The translations under genes and the position numbers were made by a program. Of a DNA stretch of 26,047 nt, positions 14,556 through 22,360 are shown in pieces; the first letter of the stretch is position 1, and each line of letters starts with the position of its first letter. Under the pieces are notes generated by a model. It was not told the origin of the DNA, ran no database searches, and worked only from the letters and a program-made list of their open reading frames with translations. The DNA comes from DASRJG01 sp964647625 (GTDB lineage: Bacteria; Acidobacteriota; Polarisedimenticolia; Polarisedimenticolales; DASRJG01): positions 1 through 26,047 of the forward strand of contig CAZYHZ010000062.1 in NCBI GenBank assembly GCA_964647625.1, read 5' to 3'.

Positions 14556-15413
14556 CTATTCTCGCCCGGCGCGCGCGAGCCACGCCTCGAGCGTTCCGAA
14601 CTCGTCGACCGCGCGGTTGAGCTGCCCGTAGCCTTCGGTCCGCCCCAGGCGCCAAGCCTTCAATCCTTCCATGTCGAGGAGCGGCCGGACCCCCGGGTCG
14701 TCGTAGGACATCGCGAGCAGCAGCATGATGAAGCGATCGACCGCGTCCGTGCGGACCCCGTCCAGGACCGTGAAGTTGCAGTGATCGTACGGCGGTGTCT
14801 GAGCGAGGATCCTCGTCGATCCGGGCGGAAGCGTCCCCTCGACCGTGAACGCCAGGTGGTTTCCGTCGATCATGCATGCGGCATCGACGCGCCCGGCCAG
14901 GAGCGCCTGCGCCGCCTCGCGCTCGCCGCCGATGTGGTCTCCGTGCTTGCCGACGTGGACGTCGTGCCGCCGCACCTCGAAGTCGCGTCCCGGCCGCAGC
15001 CCGGCGTCGGACAGCAGGAGCAACGGGATCAGCGTCGCCTGCGGCGAGTCGGCTGCGCCCACGGCCACGGTTCCACACCCAAGATCGGTCAGAGCACGCG
15101 CCTTGGAATCGGATCGCACCACCAGGACGGACGTCAAGTCCCGGTCGGTGTCGCGCATGGCGACCGCGCGCGCGGTGCGGCCGCGTGAGGCCGCGGCACG
15201 CTCGGCTTCGATCCACGCGAGGGGCGAGTTCCACGCGATGTCCACGACACCCGCGAGCTGGTCCTCGACCAAGCGCTCGTAGTTCGAATAGAGAATGAAG
15301 TCGAACGGGAGCTCGTGCTCCACGAAGTCTTTCTTGAACCCCTCCCAGATCGTGACCACCTTCGGGTCGTAGGCGACGGCGCCTAGATTGAGCGCCCTCG
15401 AGCTTCGCGGCAT
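14556..15413 (-). CDS. PhnD/SsuA-like periplasmic-binding-fold protein, no signal peptide
   Basis: 285 residues from the ATG at 15413, four bases after the acyl-CoA dehydrogenase stop; the frame is open further upstream but that part lies inside the previous gene. It begins 'LNLGAVAYDPKVVTIWEGFKKDFVEHELPFDFILYSNYERLVEDQLAGVVDIAWNSPLAW'. This is the lobe-1 pattern of phosphonate/sulfonate-type binding proteins (PF12974 type), and 'DLGCGTVAVGAADSPQATLIPLLLL' is the lobe-2 start. There is no signal peptide and no ABC permease or ATPase beside it, so it is probably cytoplasmic and works as a ligand sensor or as a module of the neighbouring redox enzyme. That is inference. The ligand could be an oxyanion or a sulfur compound. 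Confidence 0.8.
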   Translation of the reverse strand: MPRSSRALNLGAVAYDPKVVTIWEGFKKDFVEHELPFDFILYSNYERLVEDQLAGVVDIAWNSPLAWIEAERAAASRGRTARAVAMRDTDRDLTSVLVVRSDSKARALTDLGCGTVAVGAADSPQATLIPLLLLSDAGLRPGRDFEVRRHDVHVGKHGDHIGGEREAAQALLAGRVDAACMIDGNHLAFTVEGTLPPGSTRILAQTPPYDHCNFTVLDGVRTDAVDRFIMLLLAMSYDDPGVRPLLDMEGLKAWRLGRTEGYGQLNRAVDEFGTLEAWLARAGRE

Positions 15414-15417
15414 GACG

Positions 15418-16548
15418 CTAGAACAGCGGAAGGCCGCATACGGCCTTCCCGATGAAGTCGTAGAGCTGGTCCGTCGTGGGCGCCATGACGCTCGCCGCTT
15501 GGCCGTCACGGAAGTACCGCTCGACCCCGACGTCGCGGCGATACGCGGCGCCGCCGCAAACCCGCATCGCGCCCTGGAGGACGTCGAGCGCGGCCTCCCC
15601 CGCCGCCGCCTTGCACTCGAGCACGCGGAGCATCGCGTCCTCCCGGCCCGATTCGACCGCGTCGATCGCGTCCGACAGCAGCGCGCGCGCCATGTCCGTC
15701 TGCACGCGCATCCGCGCGACGTACGCCCGGATGGTCGGCAAGTCGGCGAGCGACGAATCGAGATGCGCGTAACGGATTGCCGAGGCATGCGCCGCCGTGC
15801 GCGCGGTTGCTCCCTCCATGAGGCCGACCGAGACCGCCGCGCTCATCAGATTGAAGTACGGCAGCACCGTGCCCATCATGATCGCGAACCCCTCGCCGTC
15901 CGCGCCCAGCCGAGACGACTCCGCAACGCCGACCGCGTTGGCCGAGACCGGTCGCGAGTCGTTGCCGCGAAGTCCCACCCCGTCGTACGGGCGCGGCGTC
16001 GAAAGACCGGCGGCGTTCGCGGGGACGAGCCACAGCGTGCTCGCGCCCTCGGCGCTCACGGGACGGCTCGACCACACGTAGGCCGCCGCGTGGCCCGCCG
16101 AGGTGACCCAGCTCTTCTCCGCGTGGAGCACGGTCTGACCGCTCACCACCTTCGCCGAGCTGATCGGCGCCCAGAAGTGACTGCGTGAGCCGGCCTCGGA
16201 AAACGCGAGCGTGCTCAGGTGCCGGCCCGCTGCGATCGTGCGCCGGGTCGCCTCGGCGCCGAATTTTTCGATGACCGCGGTCCCGGCGTAGTGCATCGTG
16301 AGGACCATTCCGGTCGAGCCGCATTCGCGCGCGACGCGCATCACCGCCCGCGCGGCCGCCCCCGGACCCTGCCCCATTCCCCCGACCTCGTGAGCGCTGA
16401 TCAGCCCGTAGAATCCGGCCGCGGCGAGGGCGTCCATCGAGGCCTTTGGAAAGGCCCCCTGGCGATCGACGGCATCCGCATGGGCCGCCACGACCCCGGT
16501 GGCAATGTCGTCTAGCTTCTCGAGAATTTCGCGATCCGGCTTGGTCAT
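15418..16548 (-). CDS. Acyl-CoA dehydrogenase/SfnB-like flavoprotein
   Basis: 376 residues. GGAG precedes the ATG. It has the acyl-CoA dehydrogenase fold: an N-terminal helical domain (to about 110), a beta domain with 'HLSTLAFSEAGSRSHFWAP' (about 112-130), and a C-terminal helical bundle with 'AMRVCGGAAYRRDVGVERYFRDGQAASVMAPTTDQLYDFIGK' (about 330-370), the last containing the usual R-D-x-R/Q-type FAD contacts. The sequence is closer to the SfnB/DszC-type flavin monooxygenase group than to fatty acid enzymes. That group cleaves C-S bonds or activates sulfones in sulfur scavenging. The assignment within the superfamily is uncertain. First gene of the leftward group ending at 13484. Confidence 0.82.
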   Translation of the reverse strand: MTKPDREILEKLDDIATGVVAAHADAVDRQGAFPKASMDALAAAGFYGLISAHEVGGMGQGPGAAARAVMRVARECGSTGMVLTMHYAGTAVIEKFGAEATRRTIAAGRHLSTLAFSEAGSRSHFWAPISSAKVVSGQTVLHAEKSWVTSAGHAAAYVWSSRPVSAEGASTLWLVPANAAGLSTPRPYDGVGLRGNDSRPVSANAVGVAESSRLGADGEGFAIMMGTVLPYFNLMSAAVSVGLMEGATARTAAHASAIRYAHLDSSLADLPTIRAYVARMRVQTDMARALLSDAIDAVESGREDAMLRVLECKAAAGEAALDVLQGAMRVCGGAAYRRDVGVERYFRDGQAASVMAPTTDQLYDFIGKAVCGLPLF

Positions 16549-16569
16549 GTCGCACGCTCCAAGGTCGAA

Positions 16570-16584
16570 CGCCCGTTGCGGGCG
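16570..16584 (-). other. Hairpin upstream of the acyl-CoA dehydrogenase
   Basis: CGCCCG and CGGGCG (16570-16575 and 16579-16584) pair around TTG. It ends about 20 bases before the ATG on the coding strand. No T-tract follows. It could be an mRNA structure near the ribosome-binding site. Confidence 0.4.
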
Positions 16585-16632
16585 CGCCGGGAGCGGTGCC
16601 GGTCAGCGTCTGCGGCGGGTCATCCGAGGACT

Positions 16633-16653
16633 GGGCCTGAGTCCCTCAGGCCC
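16633..16653. other. Perfect 9-bp hairpin, intergenic
   Basis: GGGCCTGAG (16633-16641) and CTCAGGCCC (16645-16653) pair around TCC. On the plus strand it is followed by GCGTTTG, on the minus strand by no T-tract. No gene ends here on the plus strand, so a terminator role is doubtful. It may be an mRNA structure or a protein-binding site. Confidence 0.45.
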
Positions 16654-16757
16654 GCGTTTGATTCAGGTTCGGTGTCGAGGCGTCCACATATCGTTTCCTG
16701 TGCCCCAGGGGGCGATCCGCGAAGACCCGGCGAACTTTACACGATTTCGTAGACGAC

Positions 16758-16782
16758 GAGGGCGCGGTGAACCCGCGCCCTC
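16758..16782 (-). terminator. Strong hairpin after the six-Cys peptide gene (possible terminator)
   Basis: GAGGGCGCGG (16758-16767) and CCGCGCCCTC (16773-16782) form a perfect 10-bp stem with a five-base loop. It begins 32 bases after the stop of the 57-residue peptide on the same strand, the position of a terminator. No U-tract follows, so it may be a Rho-dependent or processing structure instead. Confidence 0.5.
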
Positions 16783-16814
16783 CTGAGATGACTCTGACTG
16801 CGGTGAGTTTGTCG

Positions 16815-16988
16815 CTACAGACAAGCGCAAAGTGCGTTGTTCGGGCAACAGAAGCTGTACGTCGGACAGACGACCAGGTGCGAGTTCTTGGGGCAGCTGC
16901 CGGCCTTGGCCGGTGTCGTCGTCAAGACCGCAGCGGTTCCCGCAACGGCCGCAATCACGATGAACACGGTGAGAATCTTCTTGCGCAT
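16815..16988 (-). CDS. Secreted six-cysteine peptide precursor, 57 aa
   Basis: A short frame from an ATG with an excellent GGAGGAG ribosome-binding site (coding strand, five bases before the start). Residues 1-29 are a classic signal peptide: MRKK followed by the core ILTVFIVIAAVAGTAAVL and TTTPAKA, with predicted cleavage after A29. The mature 28 residues start GSCPKNSHLVVC. They contain six Cys: C32, C41, C47, C48, C54 and C56, in the order C-C-CC-C-C, the arrangement of many cystine-knot peptides. There is no gene for maturation in direct contact. Its function is unknown: toxin or antimicrobial, disulphide-rich surface peptide, and metal-binding peptide are all possible. It is the only gene between the acyl-CoA dehydrogenase and the region at 16989. 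Confidence 0.75.
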   Translation of the reverse strand: MRKKILTVFIVIAAVAGTAAVLTTTPAKAGSCPKNSHLVVCPTYSFCCPNNALCACL

Positions 16989-17425
16989 TGAGACTCCTCC
17001 GCGGGAGCGTTCGGTTTCGCGCGGCGTTCGCAGCTCTCGAGCTCAGCGGACGCCGGCGGGCAGGCACAGCCGGACAACCCGGCGATCTTACTCCACCCGG
17101 CCGGGCGAGCGGCGTCCGGCCGAAATCGCATCCCGACCCGCAGGATTCGTGCTAGCATTCGCGCCGCCTCATTTCGACAGACCGTTCGAGGAGCGCCGGC
17201 GATGCTTGCCATTCATCTCAATCAACCGCGTTCGGTGACGTCGGCCGCCTGAAGCCTTCTCGCTCCGGCGTATTCATGCGCCGGCTCCGCATCCCGAACG
17301 ACCGTCCCTAACTAATTCGCCCACCGCGGCTATCGCGACGGTGTAGGGACCGGCTGTGTCGGGTCCGTCCACCGCCATGGAGTTACCAATGACCGAACGC
17401 GCCTCACCGCGCAGGACGCACTGCT
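16989..17425. other. 437-base region without a large gene
   Basis: It separates the leftward six-Cys peptide gene from the rightward EIQSDW gene. The left end holds the peptide's ribosome-binding site. An extended -10-like TGCTAGCAT is seen at 17150-17158 on the plus strand with no good -35. It is followed by GAGGAG (17188-17193) and a 16-codon ORF at 17202-17252 (MLAIHLNQPRS..., stop TGA), which is a possible but weak leader. A 6-bp stem of CCGGCG and CGCCGG lies near 17265-17285. No tRNA or mobile element was seen. Confidence 0.45.
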
Positions 17426-18361
17426 TTGGAACACGAATTGGCCGAAGAGATTCGGCGCTCCCTCCCTGGGGGCCGAGTCGTCTTCCGGTATTTCAAGGAC
17501 CGGTTTGCGCTGCAGCTGCTCGCCTACGCGGCCGCAGAAGGGCGAAGCCTGTCCGAGATGCGGCAAGGGAGATTTCGGCCGCTGCTGCAAAAGCCGGAGG
17601 TGCGGCGAGTCTTGGGAGACTCTGGTGGCCGCGGAGCGGATTGGGGCCTGCTCGACTCCTACTTCCCCGCCGCCACCGAGAGCTACAACCTCACGCTCGG
17701 AGTCTGGGGCAGCGACCGCGACTGGAGGTGGAACCAAACCACCCGCCCCGGGTTCAACGTCGTCGTGCAGCTCAACTTCCCGCCGGCTCACGCGCGAGCC
17801 TACCGCCGGTACATCGAGCCGCGTGAGGAAACCCCCTTCGAAAGCGAGTGGCACCCGATCAACCAGAAGGGCGACCACACGCTCGCCTGGGCGAGGGTCG
17901 ATCTCGACGTTGAACACGGCGAGGCCTTAGTCGAGGAGATCCAGAGCGATTGGATCCGCGACGCAACATTCGCTGCCGAACACGCGCTCGCGAGCCTGAT
18001 CGAGGGAGAGCTGAAGCCTCCCTGGTGGCTCGGCGACGTCGGGTGCGATGCGGGCCAGCTCTTCCGATACGTCGAGTACGTCCTCGCGCGACACCGCCGG
18101 ATCTGGGATCAGGCGGTGCTCGCGGCAACCTTGTGGCTGCTGCGCGAACGCCTCGGAATCCGCGACGTCTACATGCACACTCACGAGAGCGGCTGCGCGC
18201 TCAAGGGAATCGACGGCCGCCAGCCGCCGCGTTCGGTTTACGAGCGTTTGCCGCGGAGCTTTTGCTTCGAGCGGGTTGCGAGTCGGCCGACGTTCCTACG
18301 CAACCATCTTGCGCGTCGGCCGACCCGTATCCCTTGCGAGTTCTGGCGGCTGCGGATCTGA
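17426..18361 (+). CDS. Stand-alone protein with EIQSDW (polyvalent-protein-associated) motif
   Basis: 311 residues; no ATG exists in frame after the TGA at 17390, so a TTG at 17426 with AGGA upstream is the likely start. The frame between the TGA and TTG reads N-A-P-H-R-A-G-R-T-A and then L-E-H-E-L. An ATG at 17389 in another frame might therefore mark a frameshifted true start. Residues 150-176 read 'DHTLAWARVDLDVEHGEALVEEIQSDW'. EIQSDW (171-176) is the hallmark of large polyvalent protein-associated domains in phage and plasmid proteins. Aromatic and polar motifs 'YMHTHESGCALKG' and 'SVYERLPRSFCFERV' follow, as in the C-terminal part of that domain. Activity is unknown. It is not fused to other domains here and no phage genes are near. 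Confidence 0.75.
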   Translation: MEHELAEEIRRSLPGGRVVFRYFKDRFALQLLAYAAAEGRSLSEMRQGRFRPLLQKPEVRRVLGDSGGRGADWGLLDSYFPAATESYNLTLGVWGSDRDWRWNQTTRPGFNVVVQLNFPPAHARAYRRYIEPREETPFESEWHPINQKGDHTLAWARVDLDVEHGEALVEEIQSDWIRDATFAAEHALASLIEGELKPPWWLGDVGCDAGQLFRYVEYVLARHRRIWDQAVLAATLWLLRERLGIRDVYMHTHESGCALKGIDGRQPPRSVYERLPRSFCFERVASRPTFLRNHLARRPTRIPCEFWRLRI

Positions 18362-18370
18362 GGGAGCCGG

Positions 18371-21300
18371 TCACGGACACGAACCGACCTCCTGCGGAAG
18401 GCAGGCCGAGACTCCCTGCGGCCGCTCGATGCCCCCCGTGCGCTCCCCGTAGGATCCCTCGCGGAGCTGATTCTTTGTGACGACGAGGTAGTAGCGGCTC
18501 CCGGACCCGGGCGAGATCGTCTCCGTCCGAGCGCCTCCCGTCGAGCAGACGATCGACGTGTGGCTGTAGAAGTTCGGGATGCTCCCTTCGTAGACCTCGA
18601 AGTCGGTATCGCTCGAGGTGCACGAGCCGCCCCACGACAACGTGATCTGATCCCCGCTCGCCTTCGCGGCCGTCAAGCTTTCGCTCGCGATCCGACCGCT
18701 TGACACCGCCACCGTGCCGCACGCCAGCGGAACCTGCACGTTGCTGACCCGGATGTCGTCCACGCCCCAACCGGTCCCCTGAATCCCGCCGACCAGAATC
18801 TGGTACGTACCGGCCATCCGGAAGCGGATCCTGGCGTTCGGCAGCGAGGACGCTCCGTAGAAGTCTTGGATCGCCTGACCCAGGTTGATCGTGACCTGGC
18901 TCATGGCATCGGTTCGTCCCGCCATGTTGTCGCCATCGCTCGAGCCGACGAACGCCTGCTTCCCGTTCAGCGGCGCAGTGGAAGAGCTCGAGACCACGCC
19001 GTTGTACCGATTGGGCGGGGCGATGTAGGGGAGCAAGTTTCCGCTCGCATCCGCGCCCAGGTCGATCCAAGTGTTTCCGTCCTTTGAGATCTCGATGACG
19101 CCGCCGCTGTGATACCGCGTCGCGACGGAGCCGGTCGCGAATCGCGCGAAGTCGAAGTTGTGCCAGAAGGTCAGCACGCTGGACGACGTGAGATTGAGCT
19201 GTGGGAGCACCAGCGTGTCGTTGCGCGCCGTGTTCTGCGGGAGCCCGGGCTGATCGTCCGGAACGACCCACGAATGCTGGAGGCTGTGTGCGGTCGCATC
19301 GACGCTTACCGCCCACATTCCATTCGTCCGCGTGGTCGTGACCTGGTATCCCGGGGCGGATGTGGGCTCGACGCTGTCCGAGAAGTCCGGCGCGGGGGCG
19401 AGCACCCCTTGAGGCGCTCCGCTGACACGCTGGACGTTCGTGTCTTCGTTGCCCCCGTTCGCGGGGCCGCTCCCCGAGGTCGTCAGGTCCTCGGCGCGGA
19501 CGACATAGGTGTAGGTGACCCCCGAGGTGAGGTTGTCCGTATCGCGATAGCTCGTCCCCGTCACGCCGAGCGCGATCGCATTGGCAAGACCTGGAGTGAA
19601 TGTTGCGCTCGTGCCGCGATACACGTTGTAGCGCACCGGAAGGCCCGAGCAGCCCGAAAGCGCCGGCGTCCATGAGAGATCGAGCGCGCAGCTTGCGAGC
19701 GTCGGCGACGTCACCGACTGAACGCCGCCGAACGAAGGAGCGTCGGTGCAGACCCGGCAGGACTGGTTCCCGACGAGGAAGTACGAGCCGCTTCCGGTCG
19801 AATCGAGCGTCTCCAGCAGCACGCCGATCGTCTGCTGGGTGATCGCGTTGATGTTCACGAGCTGATCGCCCGCCGCCGGCGGCGGGTAGGTCGCCGGGGG
19901 AGGATTCAGATTGAAGGTCAGCTTGTTGTTCGAGACCTTGATCACGATCGTGCCGTCGGCCGAGTACGTGCTCCCCGCATCGGCGAGGCCGTCCGTGTTC
20001 AGGGTGCGCACGTTAGTCGTCGCATCGACCGAAGTGTGGCCGTAATGGAACGCGACGCCGGTCGGATTCCCCGTGTCGTCCGACGTCATGTCGACGAAAT
20101 ACTCCGTGCCGGTCGTGCGAAAGAAAACCGTCCACCGGGACTGCGGCGGCACCACCGTCAGATCCGCGACCTTCAGCGTGAACACGAGCTGGTCCGGCGT
20201 CGAGGCGGAGACGAACGGCTCGGCGATATCGAGCGAGCGGATGTCGTGCTCGCCCGCGGCGCTGTCGGTGTTGTCTCCCGCTCCGTCGACGAAGATCTCG
20301 ACCCCGGGCGGCGTGCACGGGCTCTGGGTCGGCGGCGCCGCCGTGACCGGGACCTCGCGGCACGACGCGCTCTCGCCGACGGCGTTGACCGCCTTCACGC
20401 TGTAGAAGTAGCCGAGGCCGGGGTCCGCGCTCGTATCGAGATACGATGTCTTGTCCGGCGCGACGACGGTCAAAAGCGACGGGGCCGCGCTCTCGCGGCG
20501 ATACACCTCGTAGCCCGTCAGCGCCGAGCCGCCGTCGTCGGGCGCGGACCAGCGGAAAAGAACTCCAGACGAAGAGCGCGTTGCCGATTCGAGGCGCGGC
20601 GCCCCGGGTGCCGCGGGCTCCACGGGGTCGAACGCCGCGAGAAGCCTTCGCCCGCCCGACTGCCGCGCGATCGTTCCCAGCTTGTTGTAAGAGTTCGGCG
20701 GCGCGGCGACGCACGAGCCGGTGCACCCGTCGGCGATCGCCACGAGCACGCGTCCTTGGGCGTCCATGGAGGCGTCCATGAAGTCGAGCAGGTTCCGGCA
20801 CGTATTCGAGCCGCCCTGCAGCCAGACGCAGCCGCGCTGCACGGGGTCTTGGGGGGTCACGTCGACCGTGACCCAGTGCTGTCCGCCGTCGTAGGTGAAC
20901 GCGCTGTAAAGGTGCCAGATGCCGGCGAAGTCGGCGGCCTGGAAATCTCCCGGGGTCGGAGTGCCGAGGAAGCTGAACGAGGCCCGCTGCGGGTCGCCGG
21001 CGACGACCACAGGGAACACCGTGTTGCTGATGCCGAAGGGAGCGCCGACGTCCTGATCGTACTGCCACGTGAGGCCGCGGTCGTGCGACACGGCGACGCG
21101 AGCCTTGCCGTCCCCGTTCTGGTAGCCGAAGTACACGGTGCCGTCGCTCGCGATGCCGATGGAGGGATCGTTGGCGGAGCTTTCCGTGTCGGGGAGTTTC
21201 CGGATGTTCCATGTGAGCCCGTTGTCCTCGGAGACCACGACGCCCAGATTCCCGCCGCAGGCGCGGTTCGGTACGTACGCCGTCCCGTCGGGAGCGATCT

Positions 21301-22360
21301 TGATATGACCGTGGATGGCGATGCAGTCCAGAAGGCTGTAGATCGGCACACCCGCGCCGTAGTTGAGGCCGCCGTCGTCGCTCCTCGCGCAGAACGCGCT
21401 CGCTTGGCCTTGCGAGCAGTAGTACGCGGCGTTGGGATAGAGCGCGCCCTGGGGATCCCGATTGAGCGGCGGCGCGAACGGTCCGCCGCCGATCGTCTGG
21501 TGGTCCGCTCCGGCCGGAGTTCCGCAACCGTTGCTCGGGATCCAGGTCTCGCCGTCATCGTCCGTGTAGGAGCTGAGCGAGCATCCGGCGCCGTATCCGA
21601 GCCCCGAGACCAATTGGGACACGAACGTCCGGTGGGCCCTGCTGTCGGTGAACAGGATCGGGTCGAGGCTGGTCACCGAGGTCGGGGCGCTCTTGTCGGC
21701 CCATACGTCCTGCGCGGGAGACGAGCAGTCGTCCATCGAGACGCGCAGCGTCTGGGTGTTCGACTCGAAGAACACGTTGCCGGTCGCGTAGTTGACCCCG
21801 ATCGACGGCTCGCCCGCATCGGTCCCGAGACCGTTCGGCGCCGCATACAACTGGAACCGTGGCTTGACGCCGGGATCCGGCGGAGGTGCCGTCGGGATCG
21901 GCTCCAGCGTGATCGTTCCTGCGAAGCTCTGATCGAGCGGGGTGTACGGCGCGACGCGAAGCGTGTAGGTGCCGGAGATCGCCGGGAAGAGGGCGATCTC
22001 CGGGTCCGCGGACGACGCGGCGGTTTTCACGACGGTCCCGCCCTGCAGGACGTACAGGTCGAAGTCGGCTCTGGAATTCGGCCACGAGACCGCCACCCGG
22101 ATCCGCATCGTGGTGGCATCGCCGGGTGCGACGTTCACGGTCAGCGTGTAGTCGTCGCACGGAGTGTTCGAATCACAGGTCGGCAGCCCGTTGGAGTTCG
22201 CCTGCGCCGTCGGGTTCGGCACGAGGAACGGACCGGCGGTGTAGGCGAGCGGTCCGCTCGCGTCCGTGAGCGTTCCGGAGGAAGGGGTCGCGGCCTGCGA
22301 CGCACCCGGGTTGAGGGCGCAGATGCAAGCGCACGCGATCAGGGCCAGAAGGCTCTTCAT
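18371..22360 (-). CDS. Large secreted BNR/sialidase-like multidomain protein with PPC and Fn3 domains
   Basis: 1329 residues from the ATG at 22360, overlapping the upstream stop (ATGA), with GGAGGAG before it. Residues 1-23 are a signal peptide. About 60-160 is a pre-peptidase C-terminal (PPC) beta-sandwich ('VAVSWPNSRADFDLYVLQGG'). About 170-570 is a BNR/sialidase-type propeller with Asp-box strings 'SDDGGLNYG', 'SEDNGLTWN', 'SHDRGLTWQ' and 'YDGGQHW'. An Fn3 (about 590-680), a DOMON-like segment (700-860), another Fn3 (880-960), a jelly-roll 'GVIEISKDGNTWIDLG' and 'GTGWGVDDIRVSN' (990-1200), and a C-terminal Fn3-like end follow. Exported and probably attached or secreted; the substrate is unknown. 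Converges with the EIQSDW gene nine bases away. Confidence 0.93.
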   Translation of the reverse strand: MKSLLALIACACICALNPGASQAATPSSGTLTDASGPLAYTAGPFLVPNPTAQANSNGLPTCDSNTPCDDYTLTVNVAPGDATTMRIRVAVSWPNSRADFDLYVLQGGTVVKTAASSADPEIALFPAISGTYTLRVAPYTPLDQSFAGTITLEPIPTAPPPDPGVKPRFQLYAAPNGLGTDAGEPSIGVNYATGNVFFESNTQTLRVSMDDCSSPAQDVWADKSAPTSVTSLDPILFTDSRAHRTFVSQLVSGLGYGAGCSLSSYTDDDGETWIPSNGCGTPAGADHQTIGGGPFAPPLNRDPQGALYPNAAYYCSQGQASAFCARSDDGGLNYGAGVPIYSLLDCIAIHGHIKIAPDGTAYVPNRACGGNLGVVVSEDNGLTWNIRKLPDTESSANDPSIGIASDGTVYFGYQNGDGKARVAVSHDRGLTWQYDQDVGAPFGISNTVFPVVVAGDPQRASFSFLGTPTPGDFQAADFAGIWHLYSAFTYDGGQHWVTVDVTPQDPVQRGCVWLQGGSNTCRNLLDFMDASMDAQGRVLVAIADGCTGSCVAAPPNSYNKLGTIARQSGGRRLLAAFDPVEPAAPGAPRLESATRSSSGVLFRWSAPDDGGSALTGYEVYRRESAAPSLLTVVAPDKTSYLDTSADPGLGYFYSVKAVNAVGESASCREVPVTAAPPTQSPCTPPGVEIFVDGAGDNTDSAAGEHDIRSLDIAEPFVSASTPDQLVFTLKVADLTVVPPQSRWTVFFRTTGTEYFVDMTSDDTGNPTGVAFHYGHTSVDATTNVRTLNTDGLADAGSTYSADGTIVIKVSNNKLTFNLNPPPATYPPPAAGDQLVNINAITQQTIGVLLETLDSTGSGSYFLVGNQSCRVCTDAPSFGGVQSVTSPTLASCALDLSWTPALSGCSGLPVRYNVYRGTSATFTPGLANAIALGVTGTSYRDTDNLTSGVTYTYVVRAEDLTTSGSGPANGGNEDTNVQRVSGAPQGVLAPAPDFSDSVEPTSAPGYQVTTTRTNGMWAVSVDATAHSLQHSWVVPDDQPGLPQNTARNDTLVLPQLNLTSSSVLTFWHNFDFARFATGSVATRYHSGGVIEISKDGNTWIDLGADASGNLLPYIAPPNRYNGVVSSSSTAPLNGKQAFVGSSDGDNMAGRTDAMSQVTINLGQAIQDFYGASSLPNARIRFRMAGTYQILVGGIQGTGWGVDDIRVSNVQVPLACGTVAVSSGRIASESLTAAKASGDQITLSWGGSCTSSDTDFEVYEGSIPNFYSHTSIVCSTGGARTETISPGSGSRYYLVVTKNQLREGSYGERTGGIERPQGVSACLPQEVGSCP

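Noticed and set aside
13457..14620. Plus-strand frame over yaiI and the TusA-like gene
   Set aside because: The minus-strand frames show the DUF188 and TusA-like patterns; this frame has no domain.
15414..15788. Longer N-terminus of the PhnD-like protein
   Set aside because: It would overlap the dehydrogenase coding region with an Arg/Ser-rich low-quality sequence; the ATG at 15413 starts at the expected domain boundary.
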